DNA of 36,331 nucleotides from Methylomonas sp. (GCA_026989395.1 JALSJK010000182.1:1-36331); one strand, 5' to 3'; positions 1-12,325 are shown, counted from the first letter of the stretch. Numbers and translations: made by a program. Notes: generated from the sequence alone by a model not told the origin.

Positions 1-48
1 GCGCGGGTCTTTTATGTTTGAAAAACATTCAATTATACTTTCACTCAT
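1..48 (-). CDS. ISAs1-like transposase, N-terminal fragment (runs off left edge)
   Basis: Only the first 16 codons are in the window, read leftwards from an ATG at 46-48. The peptide is MSESIIECFSNIKDPR. This resembles the start of ISAs1-family transposases, which usually open with a short helix followed by a 'DPR' motif. A good ribosome binding site (AAGGAA on the minus strand, 55-60) sits six bases upstream. The gene points away from the norB remnant, and norB homology begins only near 111. The simplest reading is an insertion sequence that cut norB. The family call rests on very few residues, so it is tentative. Confidence 0.5.
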   Translation of the reverse strand, partial: MSESIIECFSNIKDPR

Positions 49-110
49 GAGGCATTCCTTATATTTAAAATTAGAAATATCTCATAACTTACTTTTAATT
101 AATATATTTT
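1..110. mobile_element. Probable end of an insertion sequence that interrupts norB
   Basis: This AT-rich stretch has no norB coding potential in any frame. It carries the start of a transposase-like gene on the minus strand. norB homology begins abruptly at about 111, so the right end of the element probably lies close to 110. The rest of the element is outside the window, so terminal repeats and target duplication cannot be tested here. Confidence 0.45.
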
Positions 111-1177
111 AATGCGTTTGCCCTGACCTTGGCCGGTTCTGGCAGATATATCTTTTTATCGGCTTGTTATTATGGGTGCTTCTGGTGTTACGAGGACTCT
201 GGCCCGCTTTAAAAGATAAAACATCCGGCTCCCTGGTTTTCCTGGTAGTTATTTCTACCATCTCGATTGGTTTACTTTATGGCGCGGGTCTGATGTGGGG
301 CCAACATACCCATATTAGTGTGATGGAATATTGGCGTTGGTGGGTTGTCCATTTGTGGGTTGAAGGAATTTTTGAGGTGTTTGCCACTGCAATTATCTCA
401 ACCTTATTCGTTCGCATGGGATTGTTAAGAGTCTCTGTTGCCACCACCATGATTTTATTTGCCACCATTATCTTCCTTGGCGGCGGTGTTTTAGGCACTT
501 TCCACCATTTATACTGGAGCGGAACCCCTATCTCAATTCTGGCAATTGGTGCAACATTTTCAGCATTGGAAGTCGTACCATTATTAGTTGTTGGTTTTGA
601 AGCATACAGCCGATCAAAAATTGAACATGAAATGGACTGGGAAATCAACTATCACTGGCCCTTTATGTTTTTTGCTTCGGTTCTAGTCTGGAACATGATT
701 GGTGCCGGACTGTTCGGCTTCCTGATTAACCCACCAATCTCTCTTTACTATTTACAAGGACTTAACACTACTGCTAATCATGGACATGCCGCTTTATTTG
801 GTGTCTATGGCATGCTTGGATTAGGTTTAATGTTATTTTGCATGCGCGGACTAACAGACGTTCATCAATGGAACCAAAAATTGCTGAAAATTTCATTCTG
901 GAGTTTAAATATCGGCCTGGCCATGATGACGTTCCTATCCCTTCTTCCTCAAGGGCTGTGGCAAAGCTATGCCAGTATCAAACATTATTATGCCTATGCC
1001 CGCTCCGCTGAATTTATGCATAGTGCGGTCATGGAGGGATTAGTCTGGGCACGTGTTCCAGGGGATATTGTTTTTGCTGTTGGGGTATTTGCTTTCGCTA
1101 TCTTTGTTTACCAGGCTTTTACCAGTAAGCAAACAAGCAGCGTAACAACAACTACTGAACAGTTAGAAACACCATAG
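111..1177 (+). pseudogene. norB: Nitric oxide reductase subunit B, quinol type (5-prime truncated, frameshifted)
   Basis: This is the C-terminal half of a quinol-dependent nitric oxide reductase, the membrane enzyme that reduces NO to N2O. Intact qNorB is about 750 residues; about 345 remain. Counting from the ATG at 164, the remnant keeps the histidine for FeB in VVHLWVEG (H63) with the conserved glutamates E67 and E71. It also keeps the histidine pair in GTFHHLYWSG (H114, H115), the heme-ligand region NHGHAALFG (H206, H208) and the final helix. Upstream of 164 the reading continues back as DLGRFWQ in the same frame to 125. There it joins NAFAL in another frame, so one base appears to be missing around 125. 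Before 111 homology stops, where an insertion sequence seems to have entered. The remnant lacks the N-terminal domain and part of the catalytic helices, so it should be non-functional. A short product starting at 164 is possible but unlikely to work. Confidence 0.85.
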
Positions 1178-1189
1178 TACCTTTTGTAA

Positions 1190-1740
1190 AAAACCCCTAA
1201 AAGCCCTCTCCAAAAGGAGAATCTTTTAAATAATTTTCAGCCTGCTCAAGAGATTTAAGTTTCTCATAGGATGTCATCATTTTATCTTAGTGATATTTTT
1301 TCCATTCTTTGCCTTTGTCATCCATGGTGATCGTTGGAAAATAACAGGGGCGATGATAATTCAGGAAAGGATTTAAATGCTCTCGGTTAAAGACATTAAG
1401 TTTCGGCAGCCCAGTGCTGTTTTATATGACTATAACCAAAGACTTTACGGACAACCGATGCATTTTTACTTTCCGCCAAGGCATTATCATTGCTATGTCT
1501 TGAGCGAGATAGCGAGATTTAGTCAGTTCAATATGGAGTTTATTCAGCAGTTTGACCACTTGATGGTTAATATATTCAGAGCCATTATCGGCATGAAAAC
1601 CGCTGATGCTGAACGGAAATGTTTCCAGCATTTCTGTCAAAACAGCCATCAGAAACTGTTCGATTATTCGGCATCAAGACAACACCATTTCACCATAAAA
1701 AATGCATGAATACGGGACAGATGTCGATAAAAAATGGAGT
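1190..1740 (-). pseudogene. Degenerate rve-type (IS481/IS3-like) transposase remnant
   Basis: Read on the minus strand, the stretch gives integrase-core pieces in shifting frames. First comes EQFLMAVLTEMLETFPF, then GFHADNGSEYIN with the catalytic aspartate of the DDE triad, then RHSNDNALAESKNA with its glutamate. After another frameshift come LNPFLNYHRPCYFP and MMTSYEKLKSLEQAENYL, which is a typical C-terminal tail of these transposases. At least three frame changes and internal stops (for example TGA before CRIIEQ and TAA after KKYH) show that it is dead. The N-terminal helix-turn-helix part is not recognisable. Together with the left-edge element it shows that this patch has been hit repeatedly by insertion sequences. 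Confidence 0.8.
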
Positions 1741-2050
1741 AGACATGTTCATTCTTGCTGAATCATAAAAAACAGTAGTTTTCTTCGTGTATAACTAGAA
1801 AATGACTACAGATCATGCTGTGTAATTGAATTCTACAATGTATTTTTACGGAAAAGTAACTATTCAGCATTTTTAATTTAGATAAAATCATTGAATATTA
1901 GGAAATTGAGAATAAAAGCTGCGAAGATAGGTTAAAAGCATTGATTCACAGTCGTTCCCAAAAACAACTGTTTCTGATTTTGAGGATGGGGATTCGAGGA
2001 AAAATTTCAAGTATGATATTTTCGACTCTTCAGAATCGAGAAGGATAAAA
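1741..2050. other. Intergenic stretch without a recognisable gene
   Basis: About 310 bases between the transposase remnant and the glmS terminator. It is AT-rich with frequent stops. The longest open piece on the minus strand (ending ...LRSFYSQFPNIQ near 1895) has no start and matches nothing I recognise. It may be leftover insertion-sequence or gene debris. Confidence 0.5.
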
Positions 2051-2051
2051 C

Positions 2052-2086
2052 AAAAAACCTTTCGTATTAAAAAAATACGAAAGGTT
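2052..2086 (-). terminator. Intrinsic terminator of glmU-glmS
   Basis: A perfect 13-bp stem (2056-2068 with 2074-2086) encloses a five-base loop. On the minus strand it is followed directly by a run of T (complement of 2052-2057) and then more T-rich sequence. It lies 26 bases past the glmS stop codon, as expected for a rho-independent terminator. Confidence 0.92.
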
Positions 2087-2111
2087 CATCAGCAACTACT
2101 TGCGGAAAAAA

Positions 2112-3944
2112 TTATTCTACCGTGACAGATTTCGCAAGATTTCTAGGTTGATCCACGTCTGTTCCTTTTAAAACAGCCACATGATAGGACAACAGCTGTA
2201 ATGGAATCGTATAGACAACAGGGGCAATTTCATTTTCAACACTTGGTATCCTGATAATTTGCACATTGTCATCATCCTCAACTTCCAATGTTTCATCCAT
2301 AAATACGATTAATTGGCCGCCTCTGGCACTAACTTCTTGCATATTGGATTTCAGTTTCTCAAGCAAGCTGTTATTTGGCGCTACGGTGATAACCGGCATT
2401 TCAGAATCAATTAATGCCAGTGGACCATGTTTTAACTCACCTGCAGGATAAGCTTCTGCATGAATATAGGAAATTTCCTTCAGTTTTAATGCTCCTTCCA
2501 TAGCCACTGGATATTGTGTTCCTCTTCCCAAGAATAAAGCATTATGTTTTTCGGCAAATTGCTCAGACAACTCTTCAATTTGTTTATCTAATTTTAGAAT
2601 ATCCTCAATTTGACCGGGCAATTTAAATAATTCTGAGGTAATTTTTTTCTCTAATTCCTTTGAAAGGTCAAACCTTCTACCTACGGCAATAACCAATAAC
2701 ATCAATGTCACCAGTTGTGTTGTAAAAGCTTTGGTTGAAGCAACTCCAATTTCCGGACCTGCACGGGTCATCATTACCAAATCAGACTCTCTAACCAAAG
2801 AACTTTCAGGTACATTACAAATAGCTAAAGAATATTTAGCGCCTAATGTTTTGGCCTCATTCAATGCAGCCAGGGTATCTGCAGTTTCGCCAGATTGAGA
2901 AATAGTGACAATTAAAGTATCTTGATTTAGAACTGGCTTACGATATCTAAATTCACTTGCCACCTCAATATTACAAGGCACTCTGGCAAGCTCTTCAAAC
3001 CAATACTTTGCTACTAGCCCGGCATGAAAACTGGTCCCACAAGCTAAAATTTGAATTGATTTGACATTATCAAAGATTTTATCGGCATCATGTCCAAAGG
3101 TATTTTCCTGTAAGCGTCGGTCAATGAACCGGCCTTCCAATGTCTCTGAAATGGCATGTGGCTGCTCAAAAATTTCCTTGAGCATATAATGCCGATATTC
3201 CCCTTTTTCAGCAGAATCGGCAGACAACATACTTTCCTTGATTGGGCGTTCAACCTTTTCTCCCTGTTCATTATAGATAACCAGGCTGTTCAGGGTGATT
3301 TCGGCAATATCACCGTCTTCCAGAAAAATAAATCGCTGCGTAACAGGAAGTAATGCGGCAACATCAGAAGCGATAAAATACTCACCAATACCTACGCCTA
3401 TAACCAGAGGGCTGCCTTTTCTGCAAGTTATTAATCTATCAGGGTGTTCATTACTGATCACTCCGAGTGCATAAGCGCCATCCAGATTTTTTACTGTGGT
3501 TTTTACTGCACTCAACAAATCATCAGTATGCTCAAGCGCATCATAAATTTCATGAACGATGACTTCAGTATCGGTTTGCGAAGTAAATTCATAACCATTA
3601 CTCAGTTGTTTACTACGCAACTGTTCATGATTTTCGATAATGCCATTATGAACAACAGCAACTTTTCTCCGGCAAATATGGGGGTGAGCATTTTTTTGGC
3701 TGGGTTTTCCATGTGTTGCCCAACGAGTATGCGCAATCCCGATAAAGCCATGGGTTGGATCTTCTTCAAGTAATTTCTCTAATCGAGAAACCTTGCCAAT
3801 CTGGCGTTGCCTCTTGATCTGACCATCATTATCGATGACCGCCAGACCCGCAGAATCATATCCTCGATATTCTAGTCTCCGGAGACCTTCGAGTAAAATT
3901 GGGACAACATCGCGCTGAGCAATTGCTCCTACTATTCCACACAT
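2112..3944 (-). CDS. glmS: Glutamine--fructose-6-phosphate aminotransferase (isomerizing)
   Basis: It makes glucosamine-6-phosphate from fructose-6-phosphate and glutamine, the first committed step to UDP-GlcNAc for peptidoglycan and lipopolysaccharide. At 610 residues it is full length. It starts MCGIVGAIAQ, so Cys2 becomes the N-terminal nucleophile of the class II glutamine amidotransferase domain (about 1-220, with RRLEYRGYDSAG). Two sugar-isomerase (SIS) domains follow, marked by ACGTSFHAG, TISQSGETADT and GRGTQYPVAMEGALKLKE. The C-terminus PRNLAKSVTVE carries the conserved catalytic lysine. The start codon lies one base after the glmU stop, with AGGAG of its ribosome site inside the end of glmU, so translation is probably coupled. 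A strong terminator follows. No glmS ribozyme is expected or seen. Confidence 0.97.
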   Translation of the reverse strand: MCGIVGAIAQRDVVPILLEGLRRLEYRGYDSAGLAVIDNDGQIKRQRQIGKVSRLEKLLEEDPTHGFIGIAHTRWATHGKPSQKNAHPHICRRKVAVVHNGIIENHEQLRSKQLSNGYEFTSQTDTEVIVHEIYDALEHTDDLLSAVKTTVKNLDGAYALGVISNEHPDRLITCRKGSPLVIGVGIGEYFIASDVAALLPVTQRFIFLEDGDIAEITLNSLVIYNEQGEKVERPIKESMLSADSAEKGEYRHYMLKEIFEQPHAISETLEGRFIDRRLQENTFGHDADKIFDNVKSIQILACGTSFHAGLVAKYWFEELARVPCNIEVASEFRYRKPVLNQDTLIVTISQSGETADTLAALNEAKTLGAKYSLAICNVPESSLVRESDLVMMTRAGPEIGVASTKAFTTQLVTLMLLVIAVGRRFDLSKELEKKITSELFKLPGQIEDILKLDKQIEELSEQFAEKHNALFLGRGTQYPVAMEGALKLKEISYIHAEAYPAGELKHGPLALIDSEMPVITVAPNNSLLEKLKSNMQEVSARGGQLIVFMDETLEVEDDDNVQIIRIPSVENEIAPVVYTIPLQLLSYHVAVLKGTDVDQPRNLAKSVTVE

Positions 3945-3945
3945 A

Positions 3946-5316
3946 TTATTTCTCCTTTTTTTTCGGTCGTTGCCAGGAACTAATTGTAACTTGTCTTGAA
4001 CGAGCGAGTGTTAAACGGTCTTCCGGTGCTTCTTTAGTGATCGTTGAACCCGCGGCTATTGTGGCATTTTTCCGGACAGTGACCGGCGCCACCAATTGCG
4101 AATCCGACCCAATAAATGCACCATCTTCGATTATAGTTTGAAATTTGTTTACCCCATCATAGTTACAAGTAATTGTCCCAGCACCGATATTAACCTTACT
4201 CCCAACACTTGCATCACCCACATAACTTAAATGATTTATTTTGCTACCAGCTGCTACCGTAGTTTTTTTAATTTCTACAAAATTTCCTATGTGGACATTT
4301 TCTGCCAATTCAGTATCAGGCCGAATTCTGGCAAACGGGCCAATTCTACTTGATGCACCAATAGTGGCATTTTCAATAATACTGTTCGGCAATATTTCAA
4401 CATTATCGCCAATATTCGCATTTTTTATAATGCAATTAGCACCAATTTTAACGTTTTCACCAATATTGATAGCTCCTTCCAATATAATATTGACATCTAT
4501 CTCAACATCCTTACCTATAGACTTAATTTCACCTCGCAAATCAAATCGCATCGGATCTTTTAAAGTCACACCTTCAAGCATCAACTGATTTGCTTTTTCC
4601 ATTTGATAAACCCGTTCCAAATGACTTAATTGTTGTTTATTATTGACTCCTAAGACCTCATCTACATTTTCTGTACTTGCAGTCGCAATCATGAAATCAT
4701 CATTTACAGCCATCTCAATAATGTCTGTCAAATAATATTCGCCTTGGGCATTGCTATTTTGTAAATTATTGAGCCATTTTTTTAATGGTTTTCCTTTTAC
4801 GGCCAATATGCCTGTATTTCCTTCATTTATCTTTTTTTCGTCGACTGTCGCATCTTTTTCCTCGACAATTTTTGTTACTAGTTGGTTAGCGTCCCGAATA
4901 ATGCGCCCATAACCTGTTGGATTATCCAAAATGACCGTTAATAACGCCAGAGTTCTTTCCTCGACCAAATTAATTAGCTTTTCAACTGTTGTTAATTTTA
5001 GAAGTGGCACATCGCCATATAAGATAAGAACGGTATCATCATCGTTGATAAAATCAATGGCTTGCTGAACAGCATGGCCAGTACCTAACTGTTGCTTTTG
5101 CTCAACCCATTTGACATCAAGCTCTTGCAGTTCATCTAGAACTTGTTCAGCACCATGCCCATAAACAATTGAAATTGAATTATCATTGAGCTTTTTGCTC
5201 ATGTCATAAACATGTTGCAAAAGAGGCTTGTTGGCAATTTTATGTAAGATTTTAGGTTTGGCTGATTTCATACGGGTACCCTGCCCGGCAGCCAAAATAA
5301 TAGTTTTAATACTCAT
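3946..5316 (-). CDS. glmU: Bifunctional GlcN-1-P acetyltransferase / UDP-GlcNAc pyrophosphorylase
   Basis: It carries out the last two steps to UDP-N-acetylglucosamine: acetylation of glucosamine-1-phosphate and uridylyl transfer. It is 456 residues, the usual length. The N-terminal nucleotidyltransferase domain opens with LAAGQGTRMKS (residues 8-18) and has YGDVPLL and GEYYLTDI. The C-terminal half is a left-handed beta helix of hexapeptide repeats (for example NIGENVKIGANCIIKNANIG) with the acetyltransferase segment GNFVEIKKTTVAAGSKINHL. It sits one base upstream of glmS, forming a glmUS unit at the end of the atp gene block. A terminator separates it from atpC, so it needs its own promoter in the 455-base gap upstream. 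Confidence 0.97.
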   Translation of the reverse strand: MSIKTIILAAGQGTRMKSAKPKILHKIANKPLLQHVYDMSKKLNDNSISIVYGHGAEQVLDELQELDVKWVEQKQQLGTGHAVQQAIDFINDDDTVLILYGDVPLLKLTTVEKLINLVEERTLALLTVILDNPTGYGRIIRDANQLVTKIVEEKDATVDEKKINEGNTGILAVKGKPLKKWLNNLQNSNAQGEYYLTDIIEMAVNDDFMIATASTENVDEVLGVNNKQQLSHLERVYQMEKANQLMLEGVTLKDPMRFDLRGEIKSIGKDVEIDVNIILEGAINIGENVKIGANCIIKNANIGDNVEILPNSIIENATIGASSRIGPFARIRPDTELAENVHIGNFVEIKKTTVAAGSKINHLSYVGDASVGSKVNIGAGTITCNYDGVNKFQTIIEDGAFIGSDSQLVAPVTVRKNATIAAGSTITKEAPEDRLTLARSRQVTISSWQRPKKKEK

Positions 5317-5728
5317 TTCGAATGATGTCCTTTGGAATTGTATCTTTAAGTCCGCTTGTTCTAACAGCTAATTGAAGCTGAAAAACTCATATTTAAAGTG
5401 TAGTACAAGGATGTTAAATATATATGAATCTGCGTTAATTTGTAAGCAAATACTTTCAAATATTGCCAAGCTTTTAATCTTAATTTTTTTCTTACTAAGA
5501 AACAAGGGGTTTTTTAGTAAGGCGCACGAAATAAGTTAGATAACTGGCACAGAATTTTTAATCGTACTTAAGGAGTTGAAATAAGCGCATAGCCAGCTAT
5601 GTAACTATTTTTTAAGTCTTTTAGTAGACCACCAAATGTGTGATTAAATATTTAACGTATGTTTTAATTCGCACACACGGTAAACGATAATATACTATAT
5701 TTCAAACAATATTTCGGGCCAAAAAAAA
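5317..5728. other. Intergenic region upstream of glmU
   Basis: A 455-base gap lies between glmU and atpC, and its atpC-proximal part is the atp terminator. The rest is AT-rich, with stops in all frames and no convincing gene. A weak sigma70-like pair facing glmU can be drawn on the minus strand (CTTACA at 5441-5446, TATATA at 5419-5424, 16-base spacer). An 8-bp inverted repeat (5491-5498 with 5514-5521) has no T-tract on its output side, so it is not an obvious terminator. The glmU promoter must lie here, but its place is not certain. Confidence 0.4.
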
Positions 5729-5754
5729 CCCGGTAATGAATCAACATTACCGGG
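5721..5754 (-). terminator. Intrinsic terminator of the atp operon
   Basis: A 10-bp GC-rich stem (5729-5738 with 5745-5754) has a six-base loop. On the minus strand it is followed by eight T residues (complement of 5721-5728). It lies 17 bases past the atpC stop and closes the ATP synthase operon, isolating it from glmU. Confidence 0.92.
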
Positions 5755-5771
5755 CTCTCTATAAATCCCAT

Positions 5772-6194
5772 TTACCTTGCCTTTTTTCTTAGCCTATCCA
5801 AAGTTTTAAGCTGCATCATAGCTTCAAGTAACTGCGCTTGGGCTTTTGCATAATCTATTTTACCTGACTTATCCTGTAAAGCTTCTTCAGCTTTAGCTTT
5901 GGCTTCCAAAGCTGCTGCTTCATCAATATCTTTTGCACGAATTGCCGTATCAGCCAACACAGTCACGAGATGAGACTGCACCTCAAGAAGTCCCCCTGAA
6001 ATATAAAAAGGATATTGCTCTTCTTCATTTACCTTTACTCTAACTTCTCCAGGATTTAATCTGGTAATAAAAGGCGCATGACGAGGGGCTATCCCAACCT
6101 CACCCATTTCAGCTGGAGCAAAAATCATTTCTGCAGAGCCAGAATAAATTTCCCCCTCTGCACTAACAATATCAACTTTAATAGTCATGCTCAT
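5772..6194 (-). CDS. atpC: F0F1 ATP synthase subunit epsilon
   Basis: This is the central-stalk subunit of F1. It binds gamma and the c-ring and acts as a regulatory brake on ATP hydrolysis. It is 140 residues, the normal proteobacterial size. The N-terminal beta sandwich is seen in IVSAEGEIYSGSAEM, APAEMGEVGIAPRHAPF, PGEVRVK and FYISGGLLEVQ. A C-terminal helical hairpin rich in Ala, Glu and Lys follows (about 88-138). It is the last gene of the atp operon, 24 bases after atpD, and is followed at once by the operon terminator. It starts MSMTIKVDIV; a start at the second methionine is also possible. Confidence 0.96.
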   Translation of the reverse strand: MSMTIKVDIVSAEGEIYSGSAEMIFAPAEMGEVGIAPRHAPFITRLNPGEVRVKVNEEEQYPFYISGGLLEVQSHLVTVLADTAIRAKDIDEAAALEAKAKAEEALQDKSGKIDYAKAQAQLLEAMMQLKTLDRLRKKAR

Positions 6195-6218
6195 CTTACA
6201 ATACCCATCGTATTCATA

Positions 6219-7616
<1,398 letters not shown>

Positions 7617-7708
7617 TTATATCTAAATTAATTATCGGTAATTCAACAAAGCCTAGATGGTTTTATTCTTAAGTTATAGAAAACCAAATTCTAACTGTTG
7701 AAAAAAAA

Positions 7709-8587
7709 TTATACAGCAGCAGCACCTGCAACAATTTCTGAGATCTCTTGTGTGATCGCAGCTTGACGTGCCTTGTTATAAACCAATTGCAGTTCATCAA
7801 TGAGATTACCCGCATTGTCTGAAGCACTTTTCATTGCAACCATTCTTGCGGCCTGTTCGCACGCATTATTTTCTACCAAGCCCTGATAAACGATTGACTC
7901 AATATATCTAACCAGCAAGTCATCTAACACCCCTTTTGCATCTGGCTCGTAAATGTAGTCCCAAAGCCTACCCAATGAACTTTCTTCATCCGAATTCTCT
8001 TCCTTGTTTGCTACAACAGGGACAAGTTTTTCCATTGTGGGTTTTTGTGTCATGGTATTAACAAATTCGTTACTAACAACATATAATTCGTCAATAGTTC
8101 CGCCATCAAAAGCATCTAACATGACTTTGATGACGCCAATAATGTCTTCCAAATGTGGCGTGTCTCCAATTTTTGTTGCCTGAGCAACAACATTGGCATT
8201 GATACTGCTGAAAAACCCAACTCCTTTGCCGCCAATAATACATAGGTCAGCTTCGACTCCAGTCTTTTCCCATTGAGAAAGTTGTTTTAAGACCATACGA
8301 AACAAGTTGGAATTTAAACCTCCACATAGACCTCGATCAGACGAAATCAAAATAAGGCCAACTCTTTTGACTTCTCTGTCAATCAAGTAAGGATGCTGAT
8401 ATTCAGTTTTAGCATGAGCCAGATGCTTAATAATTTGGCCTATTTTTTTCGAGTACGGCCGGGTTGCTTCCATTTTATCCTTGGTTTTACGCATTTTACT
8501 CGCTGCAACCATTTCCATTGCACGAGTAATCTTTTGCGTGTTTTTTATACTCGATATCTGTGTGCGTATTTCTTTACCAACAGCCAT
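7709..8587 (-). CDS. atpG: F0F1 ATP synthase subunit gamma
   Basis: This is the rotor shaft of F1, made of two long helices in a coiled coil that turn inside the alpha3beta3 head. It is 292 residues, normal size. The N-terminal helix starts [20 protein letters not shown] and goes on with [14 protein letters not shown]. The Rossmann-like middle has [11 protein letters not shown]. The C-terminal helix has [17 protein letters not shown] and [19 protein letters not shown], all strongly conserved in the family. It lies 12 bases downstream of atpA in the operon. Confidence 0.97.
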   Translation of the reverse strand: MAVGKEIRTQISSIKNTQKITRAMEMVAASKMRKTKDKMEATRPYSKKIGQIIKHLAHAKTEYQHPYLIDREVKRVGLILISSDRGLCGGLNSNLFRMVLKQLSQWEKTGVEADLCIIGGKGVGFFSSINANVVAQATKIGDTPHLEDIIGVIKVMLDAFDGGTIDELYVVSNEFVNTMTQKPTMEKLVPVVANKEENSDEESSLGRLWDYIYEPDAKGVLDDLLVRYIESIVYQGLVENNACEQAARMVAMKSASDNAGNLIDELQLVYNKARQAAITQEISEIVAGAAAV

Positions 8588-8599
8588 TAGATAATCCTT

Positions 8600-10141
8600 T
8601 TACCAGCTTTGTGAATTAATAAAAGACTCTATTGCTTTCGTTAACTGTTCTTTTATCTTGTCATTAAAATCACCCGTCTTATTAATTTCATCCATCAATT
8701 TAGACTGCTCTGATTTCATATAGCCTTGCAATGCATCTTCAAAGTCTCTTACTTTTTCAACTTCGACATCATCAAGAAAACCTTCATTTGCAGCAAATAA
8801 TGAAACTGCCATTTGAGCAATCGACATTGGTGCATATTGGTTTTGCTTCATGAGTTCAGTAACACGCTGACCTCGTTCGATTTGTTTTCGAGTACTTTCG
8901 TCCAGATCTGATGCAAATTGAGCAAAGGCAGCAAGTTCCCTATATTGGGCTAAATCAAGTCGAATACCACCACCTAATTTTTTGATGATTTTAGTTTGCG
9001 CTGCACCACCAACCCGCGAAACCGATAAACCTGCATTAACAGCAGGACGAATCCCGGCATTAAACAAATCGGTTTCCAGAAAAATCTGTCCATCGGTGAT
9101 CGAAATAACGTTAGTTGGTACAAACGCTGATACATCACCACCTTGCGTTTCTATTATTGGTAAAGCCGTCAAAGAACCAGTTTTACCCTTAACCTTACCT
9201 TTCGTCAGTTTTTCAACTTCATCGGCGTTAATTCTTGCGGCTCTTTCTAACAGCCGAGAATGCAAATAAAACACATCTCCAGGATAAGCTTCTCTTCCTG
9301 GTGGACGTCGTAAAAGTAACGATACTTGTCGATAAGCCCAAGCTTGCTTTGTCAGGTCATCATAGATAATTAAGGCGTCTTCTCCCTTATCTCTGAAATA
9401 TTCTCCCATTGAGCAGCCAGTATAAGGTGCAATAAACTGCATTGCAGCGGACTCAGAGGCAGATGCTGAAACAATAATGGTATGTTCCAGCGCACCATGT
9501 TCTTCAAGTTTCCGTACGACATTTGCTACTGATGACCTTTTCTGGCCAATTGCAACGTAGATACATTTAATACCTGTGCCTTTTTGATTAATGATCGCAT
9601 CAACAGCAATAGCAGTCTTACCGGTTTGTCTATCGCCAATGATTAATTCACGCTGCCCACGCCCAATTGGAATCATGGAATCAATTGATTTCAAACCTGT
9701 CTGAACTGGCTCATCAACTGATTGCCTGGCAATAACTCCAGGAGCAATTTTTTCTATTGGCGATTTATTTTTGGTCTTGATTGCGCCTTTGCCATCAATT
9801 GGATTCCCCAAACCATCGACAACCCTGCCGAGTAATTCATCACCCACAGGAACTTCTAGAATCCTTCCTGTACATTTGACTGGGTCACCTTCAGTAATAT
9901 GGGTATAGGCACCTAAAATTACCGCACCCACAGAATCTCTTTCAAGGTTTAATGCCATACCAAAGGTATTTTCAGGGAATTCCAGCATTTCACCTTGCAT
10001 GGCATTCGACAATCCGTGAATTCTCACAATACCGTCCGTCACACTAACAACTGTCCCTTCGGTATGGGTCTCAACGGTTTGGTCAAAATCTTTGATCTTT
10101 TCTTTAATTAGATCACTTATTTCAGATGGATTTAATTGCAT
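8600..10141 (-). CDS. atpA: F0F1 ATP synthase subunit alpha
   Basis: This is the non-catalytic nucleotide-binding subunit of the F1 head. At 513 residues it is complete. Its Walker A motif GDRQTGKT is at 169-176. The segment [14 protein letters not shown] holds the arginine that reaches into the beta active site. [20 protein letters not shown] and the start [16 protein letters not shown] are typical of proteobacterial AtpA. The N-terminal helix docks to delta, encoded by the gene 21 bases upstream. Confidence 0.98.
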   Translation of the reverse strand: MQLNPSEISDLIKEKIKDFDQTVETHTEGTVVSVTDGIVRIHGLSNAMQGEMLEFPENTFGMALNLERDSVGAVILGAYTHITEGDPVKCTGRILEVPVGDELLGRVVDGLGNPIDGKGAIKTKNKSPIEKIAPGVIARQSVDEPVQTGLKSIDSMIPIGRGQRELIIGDRQTGKTAIAVDAIINQKGTGIKCIYVAIGQKRSSVANVVRKLEEHGALEHTIIVSASASESAAMQFIAPYTGCSMGEYFRDKGEDALIIYDDLTKQAWAYRQVSLLLRRPPGREAYPGDVFYLHSRLLERAARINADEVEKLTKGKVKGKTGSLTALPIIETQGGDVSAFVPTNVISITDGQIFLETDLFNAGIRPAVNAGLSVSRVGGAAQTKIIKKLGGGIRLDLAQYRELAAFAQFASDLDESTRKQIERGQRVTELMKQNQYAPMSIAQMAVSLFAANEGFLDDVEVEKVRDFEDALQGYMKSEQSKLMDEINKTGDFNDKIKEQLTKAIESFINSQSW

Positions 10142-10162
10142 GTTATTTTCTCACTCTATTCT

Positions 10163-10693
10163 TTAGAGTCTTTTAGATAATTGTTGGAGTCGACCTTTTA
10201 TAGAACCATCGATTACAATATCGCCAGCTCGGGCCAGAAATCCACCGATCAATGTTTTGTCCACATTTGCCTTTATGTGAACCGTTTTGTTTAAAGCTTT
10301 CTCCAAAGATGCGCCAATGGTTTTTTCTTCTGCCTTGGTTAAAGCAAACGCACTTTTCAGCTCAACATCAACATAACCCTCGTCTTCTGATTTATATTGT
10401 TCATATAATTCTGAGATTTGGGGAGCTAATAATAAACGGTCATTCTGTATCAGTAACCTAATGAAATTGACTGTTTTTCCATCAAACTTCCCTTCAGCAA
10501 TGTCCAGAATTAACTGCTCAATACGTTCTTTCTCGATCTTTGGATTTTTGACAACACCAACCATTTCAGCATCCTGCATAAGCAATGCCAAGAAAGCTAA
10601 ATTCTCTGACCATTGATCTGTTGCATTTTCTTCTTTGGCCAGCTTGAAAACTGCTTGGGCATACGGCCGCGCGATTGTTGTCAAATCACTCAT
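10163..10693 (-). CDS. atpH: F0F1 ATP synthase subunit delta
   Basis: This is the peripheral-stalk subunit that fixes the b dimer to the top of the alpha3beta3 head. It is 176 residues. It starts [19 protein letters not shown], the common N-terminus of the family, and ends with the conserved block KTLIGGFLARAGDIVIDGSI followed by KGRLQQLSKRL. Its ATG shares one base with the atpF stop codon (TGATG at 10691-10695), so the two are translationally coupled. Confidence 0.96.
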   Translation of the reverse strand: MSDLTTIARPYAQAVFKLAKEENATDQWSENLAFLALLMQDAEMVGVVKNPKIEKERIEQLILDIAEGKFDGKTVNFIRLLIQNDRLLLAPQISELYEQYKSEDEGYVDVELKSAFALTKAEEKTIGASLEKALNKTVHIKANVDKTLIGGFLARAGDIVIDGSIKGRLQQLSKRL

Positions 10694-11172
10694 CAGGCCT
10701 TACCTAGCTGTTTTGCTGTTTGTTCGAGAATTTGCTTATGCTTGGCCTTGTCTATCTCAGCCTGCAAAATTTGTTCTGCTGCACTTAAAGCCAGTTCTGA
10801 AACCTCTTTTTTTAAACCTTCTTGGGCTTGTTGCATTTCCTGTGCAATTTGCGCCTTGGCTGCCTCGATCAACCGATCGCCTTCTTTTTTGGCTTCACCT
10901 TTTGACGCCTCTACTATCTCATTAGCTCGCTTTTGAGCTAGACTAATGATTTCAGCAGACTGTTCCTTAACTTCTTTCAGAACATTTTTTGCTTTTTTTT
11001 CAGCCAGGAGCATATCTTCCTGACCTTTTTCAGCAGCTGCTAATCCATCAGCAATTTTTTTCTTACGGGCCTCCAGTGCTTCCATGATTGGCGGCCAAAC
11101 GTACTTCATGGTGAACCACACCAGAAGCGCAAATGTGATCATTTGACCAATCAAAGTTGCATTGATGCTCAT
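10693..11172 (-). CDS. atpF: F0F1 ATP synthase subunit b
   Basis: This is the membrane-anchored peripheral stalk. It is 159 residues with one N-terminal membrane helix (about residues 5-25, starting [20 protein letters not shown]) and the family motif [22 protein letters not shown] long charged coiled coil rich in Ala, Glu, Lys and Gln runs to the C-terminus. It is followed by atpH with a one-base overlap and preceded by atpE. Confidence 0.97.
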   Translation of the reverse strand: MSINATLIGQMITFALLVWFTMKYVWPPIMEALEARKKKIADGLAAAEKGQEDMLLAEKKAKNVLKEVKEQSAEIISLAQKRANEIVEASKGEAKKEGDRLIEAAKAQIAQEMQQAQEGLKKEVSELALSAAEQILQAEIDKAKHKQILEQTAKQLGKA

Positions 11173-11205
11173 GATACTTTCCTCAGGTTGCTGTTAATGT
11201 GTTTC

Positions 11206-11508
<303 letters not shown>

Positions 11509-11534
11509 TTATCAATTCAATAAGGGTAAAAAAA

Positions 11535-12308
<774 letters not shown>

Positions 12309-12325
12309 CTAATAAATTAATAATT

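Noticed and set aside
1377-1709. A 110-residue plus-strand reading at the transposase remnant
   Set aside because: It is the shadow of integrase-core coding on the opposite strand, with no ribosome site or family likeness.
5491-5521. Inverted repeat in the glmU-atpC gap as a terminator or small RNA end
   Set aside because: The stem is AT-rich, only 8 bp, and no T-run follows on either output strand.
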